A stretch of DNA of 64,000 bases from Acanthosepion pharaonis (Eukaryota; Mollusca; Cephalopoda; Sepiida; Sepiidae), in the NCBI GenBank assembly GCA_903632075.3, contig CAHIKZ030005578.1:995501-1059500 (forward strand), given 5' to 3'. Below, piece after piece: positions 1 to 9,365 of the stretch. Made by a program: the position numbers and the translations under genes. How positions within the stretch are numbered: the stretch's first letter is position 1; each line of letters starts with the position of its first letter. Under the pieces are notes generated by a model. That model was not told the DNA's origin and did no database searches. It saw only the letters and a list, made by a program, of their open reading frames with translations.

Positions 1-684
1 CAAGATCTCTTTCATCAATTCTCATTGACATTTGGACTTGATAGGCTTTCATAACTGCTTCAGCAAGTTGGCATAGTACTCTCCATTGATGTTGTGGCCC
101 TTTTGAAAATTGTCAATAAGCACAATGCCTTTTGCATTATAAAAACCTGAGACCATCACCTTTCCTGTAGATGAAATGACAATGACCTACTTTTGAGCAG
201 GTGAGGAGAGATGGTTCCACTGCATGGATTGTATCTTTGTCTCTGGCTCAAAGTGATGAACCCAACACTCATCCTGGGTAAAGAAATATTCAAAGAAACC
301 AGCTGGATCCGTTTCAAACAACATCAGATTTTCCTATAATGTGATCAACCTGTGTACTTTTGACCAGGTGTCAGAGGACATGGTACCCACCAAGCAGAAA
401 CCTTTGTCATTCCCTTTCATGAGAAATGCAAATAGCTATTTGATTTATCACCAATTACTTGTCATCCATCAATGTGTGGTGAACAATTGCAGGATGTCCA
501 GAATATAGGCCATCCCCAAAACTTTCCTTTCCCCTCCTAAATTCAGCTGTCCACTTTCGTACTGTTGATAAAGCTGGATTGTCATCCACTAATGTAGCAA
601 AAATGTCAGCATAAATATCCTTGGGAGCTAAACACTTTTTCTGCAGGTACTTGATAACACCACAATGCCAAATTTTGTCCATTT
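1..684 (-). pseudogene. mariner-family transposase relic, cut by window edge
   Basis: Read on the minus strand from about 684 down to 1. The first ~75 codons (682 to 455) are open and hold the mariner helix-turn-helix region, with DDNPALSTVRKWTAEFRRGK followed by SGHP, which resembles the usual SGRP block. A stop at 455-457 closes this frame. Further down the frame can still be followed with stops: TQDECWVHHFEPETK (the first catalytic Asp block of DD34D transposases), then IQSMQWNH, SSTGKVM and NGEYYANLL. In-frame stops at several points show it is dead. The catalytic middle and C-terminus would lie to the left of the window. Family assignment is by motif; the clade was not determined. Confidence 0.85.
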
Positions 685-894
685 TTAAGAGAAATAGCTA
701 CCGGTTACATTAAAAGTTTTCTTTGAACAATCAGTCCTGGAAGAAAACAATACAGTTATTAATAAGAAGAACTGAAATTAATGTATGCATGGTTTAAATT
801 TGTCTATGAAGATATTTTTCCTTATTACTCTTACCTACAAATACAAGAAAAACTGCATAGGAAATTTAAATTTAACACCATACAGAATGCTTAA

Positions 895-900
<6 letters not shown>

Positions 901-944
<44 letters not shown>
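901..944. repeat. (TA)n microsatellite
   Basis: Uninterrupted alternating TA of about 43 bases. Confidence 0.95.
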
Positions 945-946
<2 letters not shown>

Positions 947-2890
947 CCTATTTGGCCTTGTAAAAAAACAATATATATGTATGGAGAAGGAATATGTATA
1001 CATATGTTAGCAAAAAGACACACACAATACACAAAAATGGAGATAGGTTTAAAAAGATACAGAAGTCATAAAAAGATAAGAACAAAGACCTTCTTCCTTT
1101 GCTCTTTCTCTGACCAATCCTAATTGTTTTATTACCTCTTAAGTAAAGGAAAATTTTTCATTCAGTCCAAGGGGAATTTTGATTATTAACACAGACAAAA
1201 TACATAAGAAAAAAATTAATTTCTTTAAGTAAAATCTGGAAATAACCATTCTTCACCTGATGTCGGTGACAATACACAAAACATGTAGCAAAAAATATGG
1301 AAAATAAAGTATAATATATATTTTTAAAAAATCCACATTATAACCAAAAAAACATTTGAGGCTTCTTTTTCTCTTTAAAATATACACTTTTCTCTTGTTT
1401 GAACAATTATAATCTCTCCCTTTTATATATATATATATATTTCTATAAATTAATGTTCAAATAACTCATCTCATATATCAAAATTAGAGTTTCATGTAAC
1501 AACACACATTAAAGTCAGATATATTTATATTTCACACAACAAACACTGATCATAGATGCTAAAGTTCAAATTCGAAATACTGAACATGCTAGAGTCTGTT
1601 AAGAAATTGACATTTAAATATTTTTAGCAAAAATGTTCAACTTTTTTAAATTTATATTTTTTTAATATAATTTTTTGTTATAAAATAAAAACAGAAAATT
1701 CACCAATAACCGCATAATTCAGAAAATAGAAACATCTAAACTATTGTAATATTCAAACTTATAATAGTCTAGATGCCTCTTAATTTGCTATAAATTAATA
1801 ATCATAGTTTTCTTTGAGTTTTGATCAAAGTATATTGTTGGCGTGAACAAAAGAAAATTCAAAAGTAAAAATAGGGAAAATAAATTTCATGACAGAAGAG
1901 AAAATAATGAATGCAATTGAAAATGATAAAACTACATTCTTGTTATTCTTCAAGTCAGACTTAAATATCTAGCATCTGATTGGTTGGCGATAATCTTCAC
2001 CTCTCTTTTTATCTTTCTCTATCTCTGATATTTTTCAGGCCCTGCTGGCAAATTTGTTTCATCTGTCACCTGTTTTTTTGCCTTCTAGTTCATTGCTGTA
2101 AACAGGTTAGTATTTGTCATTTTTCTTGGTTTATATATTGGCATATTCATTTCATTTGTAAATCTTGCATCCAGTGTTGTTTATGATCTAGAACATTTCA
2201 ATGTAGAGAAGAAAGTAAAATGCACAGCCACTTATAGTTTACATCAAAACACAGGAATAAATAATCTTATTATTCATTAAGTAATAAGATTTACACACTT
2301 TCAGCAATTTAAAAAAAATATATTATTCGTAATTTTATCTTTAATCTTATAATAGTATTATTCTTTCCAAGGTTAACAACAGAATTTATAGCTGTAAATA
2401 TTTATCTGATGAAGAAATATATATTGAAAATATTTTTAAATTATACTCTGACTTATTTCATAATTCATATACAAGGGCAAAAGAAAACTGTACAAAGTCT
2501 CCAAAATGTATAATTGACAACATTTAACCTAGGCATATTATTATATATTACTAATGAACTTAAAAGAAATTTCCCTAAACTCAATATAAAAGTTTTCACA
2601 GATCTTTCAAAAACAGTTAAAAATCTAAACAATGTAAAACAAAAAACTAACTTTACATCAGATGCAGGAGTCTCTTGAAAACAATAGTCCCCAAAAATAC
2701 ATTGGTAAAACATGCCAAAATATAAAGAAATGAATATATGAGCATAAAAGTGATTTAAAATTAAATAACAGACTCAATATGTCACTAAAACCTTTGTGAT
2801 CACAATTTTGACCTGGAAAATGTTGCTTTAATAAAAAGAGAACATAATTATTTACTCAGACAAAGATGCAATGAAAGTGCCATTATCTAA

Positions 2891-2954
2891 AAATCCATTA
2901 TGATTAAAAATATGACCAGACTAAATCCATTATGATTAAAAATATGACCAGACT
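2891..2954. repeat. 32-bp tandem duplication
   Basis: Two adjacent identical 32-bp units, each starting AAATCCATTATGATT and ending GACCAGACT. Their identity points to a recent slippage or duplication event. Confidence 0.9.
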
Positions 2955-3297
2955 ATTTCAATTTATCCGCTGTTATTATTTATTTTATTTACTGATTTTA
3001 TTTATTTTATTTACTGAAACAATGTGGGATAGATAAAACAAAAAAATAAACAATAAAAAATAAAATAAACAAATAAAAGTTGAAGTGTAATTTATATAAT
3101 GAAACACTACAGTTAAGTACAAATCAAAGATTCAAACATATAAGAGGAATTATATTTCATTTACTAATGTAGAATTTGTTCTTGTGAAATAAAAGTTTTT
3201 TTTTTTTTCTGGTGACAAACAAGTTAAAATAATAATTTTCCAAACTGTCATATACATTTACCTATCCATCATCTCTCTCTCTTTCTCACTTATCCTC

Positions 3298-3317
3298 TCT
3301 ATCTATCTATCTATCTA

Positions 3318-3357
<40 letters not shown>
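3298..3357. repeat. (CTAT)n-(TA)n compound microsatellite
   Basis: Several CTAT units run into about 38 bases of alternating TA. Confidence 0.93.
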
Positions 3358-3359
<2 letters not shown>

Positions 3360-5824
3360 ATCAAAATAATATATATAAAAATGATTTATCATATATGCGA
3401 CTCCTTTAAGATAGTACTTTAAAGTATATTGAAAAATAAATATGGAAAAGATATGAGGGGGTGCTCAACTAAGAAGATCTTTCAAAAAGTTCTGATGTTT
3501 GTTCATTTGGTCAGATTTTGGGAAGTGAGTCAGGATGAAAACTTATCAGCACCTAACTCCAGTGTAACTTAATGAATATGAAATATATACATGCATAAAA
3601 ACACCCACAAATGCACACATATAGCCTTTTAGACAATACAGACACTCATACATTCCTTTATTTATTTTTATATTAGTATTCATTAATTTCTATCACAGAG
3701 TTATAAAAATTGAAGAATCAAGCACATAAAGACTGTTGTGTTTTTGAAAAAACACTTTAAAATTCTATATAAAATAGAATTTAGTAAAATGAGCAAATTA
3801 AACAGATTCAAATTATAGCTGACATATTATTAGAACATAATCTATTAATCAGTTTTAGACAAAATAAAGACAACATTTTATTGAAAATTATTAAGATACA
3901 AAATCTCGACTGAGTGGATATCAATTTAAAATAAAATTTAATTAACTTATAATTTAAAGAGAAAGATAAGAATTGCACAACATTTAAAACTTATATCAAA
4001 ATATTATTTTACAAAGTTTCAGCTTTTAACTATGCATTATTAAGTTATTAGAAATTTTATTTTCACCAATGGAACACATTCAAAAAGCACTGAAAAACAT
4101 TTTCTGTAATATGCATGCATAGTTTTGTGCTTACTACTATGTTGGCACATTAGATATAAATATTTTCATGGCAACTGCTCAAACAAGCTTTTTTCCCTAC
4201 ATGAATTTAAGTGTGCTACTAGACTGGCCATTTCAGATAAAAAAAACTCCAGCTTTTTCTTTGAAAATTATTCAAAAGATGGAACTCCCTTCCATTAACA
4301 ACTTAAAATAAAATTTAATTCAATTAAAATCTTCAAAATTTAAATGCAACAGCATTTAAATCTTCTTCAAATTATTCATCTTCATCCTTTCCTCAATCCT
4401 CCTTATACTTAGTCTTTTTAACAATTTTATACTTTTCAAGTAACCCCTTTTGAATACTATTGGCATTCCTGCCTTGCATTTTTGTGTCTAAATGTTTAAA
4501 AAATAATTAAATAAAAGACAATTTATCAAATATACAGTTAAAGTAGTAGACAGAGTAATAGCCTAAGCCGTTAAGAGATCTTCCTGTGTATAGTCTATTT
4601 CCTGTCTTAAAAAAAAAACTATATTCATTAGACTAAGAAAAGGAAAATAATTTTGTAAAACACCTCAACAATTTCTGGAATATAAAATCTTTGGATTTAC
4701 ACTTTATCTGCATTTTTCTTTTTCTTTCTTTTTTCTTTATGGATGAGTTGAATATTTCAACCAGGCCAAATTTTCAACACCTCAAACTTCTACAAGGTCT
4801 TTAAGGTAAGCTTAACAAGAATAATTAAGGCATTGGATTAAGTGCATTGACATAGGAATAGTTGGTTTGTTTTGGCAGAATGTAATTAGCTGAGTAAATG
4901 AAGAAATATTTTCTGCAGAAATATGAAAGTCCTAGAAATAGAATCATTTGTAGACAAAGTTTTTTAAGTAGAAATAGTGCTTTTGATAGAGTGAAAGAAA
5001 TAGCATATACATCAATTGTATCAGTTAAGGCACTTATGTAGTTATAGACAAAATTGGCTTTTTTTTTCTGAATAAAATGAAAAATTTGATACTGTTGAAA
5101 TTTGAGTTTTTTTTAATGTCATATGTTCATGACAGTCTTTTTTTCAGTTTCAAAACATAAATATTTTAAAGTGATACTTTCAAATTTTGGTACATGCATG
5201 CAAGTGACAAAGCAAAAAACCAGCTGAGATAACAAAAATGATAGGAAGACAAAATATTTTTTCAATACTCATAGTACTTACTGATACAAATAAGTAGATT
5301 GCTTTAAAACTTTTTAGAGTGGTAAAATGTTAAATTTGACTAGAACCAGTGTTATTCCAAAAAGAATAAGGACAAAAATTTGACTCAAGCAGAATAAAAA
5401 TGCTTAGCTTAAGTGAAATGAAGCTAAGTAGTTGAAATTTAGTGAAGTGAAGAGGCCATCTTAAAACTGAAGAAGTGAAGAGGCCATTTGAAAACTCAAA
5501 GACAATGAGAATGGCTAAAACATTGATGATATCTGTAAGTTTTCTTTCTTACATTTTCCTTTTCTTTTTGTGGTTTTCCCTTTTAATTCTTCTTTTACTA
5601 CCTGATATAGGCCTAATAATTGCTTTGAAAATTATTTAAATTAATTAAATCTTTAAATATATTTTCCTCTTTATGAACATAGGATTTGTCAAGTATCTTT
5701 ACTTGTTGATTTCAACACATAACCATCTTTTGCTTTTTGTTTATGTTTTGCTAACAATCATTATTTTGTATTTTTATGCTAACTCAGTTTATTTTTATAC
5801 AATGCCAGCTTCAATGTAATGTTA

Positions 5825-6552
5825 GAAGATTGGTAAACTTGAACTTTCATGCCCACAAAAAGAATGGTTTTTCCCTTGACACTGCTATTATTTTAACTAC
5901 CTTCACTCCTCAGTTAATTGTTTTAAAAAGTGATGATTAGAATTGTAATAAAACCTAAACATATAATGAATGAATTTATGTATTTTTTTGTTTTTGAGAA
6001 TTTACAGCAAAAATATTAAACACTATTTATTTATTAGATTGTTTATTTACAAGAATAATTTTATATTTACAACATTCTAAAAACTAATGTAATGCAATAT
6101 TTATCATTTACTAATTTCTGAAGAAATAAATATGAAAACAATTTTTTACTCATAAATTTATAAACTTTTGCTAAATTATTAAAGTATATGAACCAACTAT
6201 AAGGAAATCTTTATTTATTATTTACCATTTTATAAAGTTTGAATCAATTGGCAATTAGCTGATGTTTTGCCAACCATTCTAGTAAACAACATAATAAATA
6301 AATAGTTTAAATAAACAATCTAATGAATAAATAGTGTTTATTAATTTTGTTGTCAATTCTCAAAAACAAAGAAAATGGATAAATTCACTTTCATATGTTT
6401 AGGTTTTATTACAATTCTAATTCTTTTTAAAACAATAAACATTGCCGAGGAGTGAAGGTATTTAAAATAATAGTGGTGTCAAGAAAAAAACATCCTTTTA
6501 ACACACTGTTTTTTTTTTGTGGGCATGAATGTCCAAATTTACCAGAAGATTT
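5825..6552. mobile_element. Foldback element with long inverted arms
   Basis: The left arm (about 5825-6056) is repeated as its reverse complement at about 6310-6552. Shared blocks in order are a TTTCATGCCCACAAAAA / ATTCATGCCCACAAAAA pair, TTGACACnnCTATTATTTTAA, ACCTTCACTCCTC, GAATTGTAATAAAACCTAAA, then TTTTTGAGAATT and CACTATTTATT-ATTAGATTGTTT. About 250 bp of AT-rich DNA without an ORF separates the arms. The outer parts of the arms match the inverted repeat at 21712-21984, so this is a dispersed family of non-autonomous foldback or MITE-like DNA elements. I saw no transposase and could not define a target-site duplication. Confidence 0.8.
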
Positions 6553-6649
6553 ATATATTTTGCTATAGAATATTTAATTGGATGTTACTGTTGCAATGTG
6601 TGTTACTCAGTTTCCTAATTGAATGTCCTCTTCTTTAGTAGTAAAAGCT

Positions 6650-7590
6650 CTATACACACAAGTCTATATGTAATGACTATACACACAAGTCTATATGTAA
6701 TGACTATACACACAAGTCTATATGTAATGACTATACACACAAGTCTATATGTAATGACTATACATACAAGTCTATATGTAATGACTATACACACAAGTCT
6801 ATATCTAATGACTATACACACAAGTCTATATGTAATGACTATACATACAAGTCTATATGTAATGACTATACATACAAGTCTATATGTAATGACTATACAC
6901 ACAAATCTATATCTAATGACTATACACACGTCTATGTGTAATGACTATACACACAAGTCTATATGTAATGACTATACACACAAGTCTATATGTAATGACT
7001 ATACACACAAGTCTATATGTAATGACTACACACACAAGTCTATATGTAATGACTATACACACAAATCTATATCTAATGACTACACACAAGTCTATATGTA
7101 ATGACTATACACAAGTCTATATGTAATGACTATACACACAAGTCTATATGTAATGACTATACATACAAGTCTATATGTAATGACTACACACAAATCTATA
7201 TGTAATGACTATACACACAAGTCTATATCTAATGACTATACACACAAGTCTATATAATGACTATACATACAAATCTATATATAATGACTATACACACAAG
7301 TCTATATGTAATGACTATACACACAAGTCTATATGTAATGACTATACACAAGTCTACAAATGTCTATACACAAATCTATATCTGACTATACACACAAGTC
7401 TATATGTAATGACTATACATACAAGTCTATATGTAATGACTATACACACAAGTCTATATGTAATGACTATACATACAAGTCTATATGTAATGACTATACA
7501 TACAAGTCTATATGTAATGACTATACATACAAGTCTATATGTAATGACTATATATACAAGTCTATATGTAATGACTATACATACAAGTGC
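6650..7590. repeat. 27-bp minisatellite, about 35 copies
   Basis: Tandem array of a 27-bp unit containing CACAAGTCTATATGTAATGA and a CTATACA block. Most units are full length. Variants carry TACATA for CACACA, ATCTAATG for ATGTAATG, or lose 2-6 bases (for example near 6925, 7080, 7250, 7360). Because 27 is divisible by 3 and the unit lacks stops in some frames, both strands show long open frames with a 9-residue periodicity (MTIHTSLYV on +, ITYRLVCIV on -). These break at every short unit, so I treat them as repeat artefacts and not as protein. Confidence 0.95.
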
Positions 7591-7889
7591 TCATATGTAA
7601 ATGAAGAATGACTTAATTCAATATCACTACAGTTACAAAATATAAACATCTTTTTTAAATTGTCTTATTAAATAAAGAAAAACTCATTGTAAAAGTAAAT
7701 ATTTCTTTATGATTGATTAGATTTGATTCATACAGAATAAGAAATAAGAAGTGTTGCATCAGGTTTACATACTTTTGCATGATTTTGGAACAAATGAGAC
7801 CAAATGAAAGATAGCTTTATTTTTTGAATATTAATACATTTATTAAAATATATCATTCATGAAAACTTTGTAATTTATGAGGATGTATG

Positions 7890-8006
7890 TGGATGTGTTG
7901 AAAAGTTCTCAGTTCAACTCACATTTTAAAATCAATATTTTAATGTTTGATTATTGAAATAGTTATTTTGGGAAGTATACCAGGCTGAGAACTCTTCAGC
8001 ATGTCC
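7890..8006. mobile_element. Short TIR (MITE-like) sequence just upstream of the FABP start
   Basis: TGTTGAAAAGTTCTCAGTTC near 7895 is inverted as GGCTGAGAACTCTTCAGCA near 7985-8002, with about 70 bp between and no ORF. Similar TIR-like ends occur near 3455-3560 (ATGAAAACTTATCAGCAC) and near 28765 (AAAAAGTTATCAGC). This suggests a small mariner-type MITE family. The right end lies about 36 bp from the FABP start codon, so it may sit in the promoter or 5' UTR. The arms are imperfect. Confidence 0.45.
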
Positions 8007-8042
8007 TCGTTAATTTTGTATATATATTTTAAAGTTTCAGGT

Positions 8043-8112
8043 ATGAGTAAACTCGAAGGTTCATGGATGCTGATAAAAAATGAACAATTTGATCAATATC
8101 TGAAAGCATGTA
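8043..8112 (+). CDS. FABP exon 1 (coding part)
   Basis: Codes residues 1-23 plus the first base of codon 24. The donor GTAAGT begins at 8113 and is an ideal splice donor. The split codon rejoins as Asn with exon 2. Confidence 0.9.
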
Positions 8113-9315
8113 GTAAGTTGATTGTTTTCTCTACTACAACTATCGCCATCATTAACAATATAATCAATAATCATCAATATAATAAAGGCTTACAGCCATA
8201 TCACATTGAAACATCAGTCCTTAAACGATCACTGAAGTTAAGCAACGTTGAGCCTGGTTAATACTTAGATGGGAATATCATGTGCAGTAAACTTGGATGT
8301 GTGGGTGGTGTAAGGGATAATGACTCAGAGTTTCAGTTCAGTTGGGTTCTTTATATTCATTTAGATAAATAACTTTGGGAAAGGTATGATTCCACCTCTT
8401 TTCTCCCCGGCTATGGGTTAATTAGTAGGACTTGTATCAGCAATTCATTATTATTAAAACATTCTTACAATCCAAAAATATTTTCTGGCTTTAAATAACC
8501 TGCAAAAGGTTGATAACCTGTAAAAATAACAAATCTATCAATATAATCAATAATAATCATTATCAAGCATCATCATTAACAATATAACCTAATAAATTTC
8601 AGATTGCTGTCCATTTTGTCACAGCATCATAGTTATTTAGCACTTTACACACATATCTACACATGACTGTTTTTTAATGTGTTGTTATATAAAACTTTAT
8701 ATTAATCATCATCATCGTCATCCTCTCTGTTATTTATGAAACTTTATATTAATCATCATCATCATCATCCTCTCTGTTATTTATGAAACTTTATATTAAT
8801 CATCATCATCCTCATCCTCTCTGTTATTTATGAAACTTTAATCATTTTTAAAACTATAAAATTTATTGAATGAACAAATTTCTAAATTTGTTAAAGATTT
8901 TCAAAATAGAATTTTTTAACAGAATTAAAATCTATTTATGTCACTTTTATTGTGCTAGTTTTGTGAGTAGCATTAATTTAATCATCTTTATTATGATCAC
9001 ATGATTGATAGGTTATGAAACAAACAAAAGACATTTGGTGAGGAGGATGCTGCAAAACTCACCTACATAAGAAAATTCAGCATTGATGTTTCATGTAATA
9101 ACACTACTTTGCATAGTTGTTTTTTTGTGAAAATATGGTGTTGTTCTTTGTTAACAAGAACAACACCTACAAAAATGGTGTTAGTTTGCTTTATGAAATA
9201 GAATGTTATTAAATGACAGTCTTATTGTGATGTATCTTTGGAAACTCAGATAATAACTTAGTTGAATTATTAAAATCACTTTAAGCAATACTTGCAAAAA
9301 TTATAATGGAAGAAA

Positions 9316-9365
<50 letters not shown>

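Larger units (their letters stand above)
685..5824. other. AT-rich intergenic DNA, no gene recognised
   Basis: About 5 kb of AT-rich sequence without a credible coding region on either strand. The open frames are short and low in complexity. It contains (TA)n and (CTAT)n tracts and a small tandem duplication, annotated separately. Nothing else is recognisable by eye; old degraded repeats may be hidden here. Confidence 0.6.

Noticed and set aside
6615..7611. Periodic open frames (MTIHTSLYV and ITYRLVCIV repeats)
   Set aside because: Frame is kept only because the repeat unit is 27 bp. Short variant units break each frame, there is no start context or flanking exon, and both strands are equally open.
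8001..8042. Upstream in-frame ATG of the FABP gene as the true start
   Set aside because: It would add 14 residues (hydrophobic LILYIYF) not seen in FABPs and overlaps a TIR sequence. The ATG at 8043 gives the usual distance to the GSW motif.
8188..8312. Functional 5S rRNA gene
   Set aside because: Too many substitutions in helices, no terminator T-run right after position ~120, lies inside an intron, and shares a SINE body with the copy at 57.2 kb.
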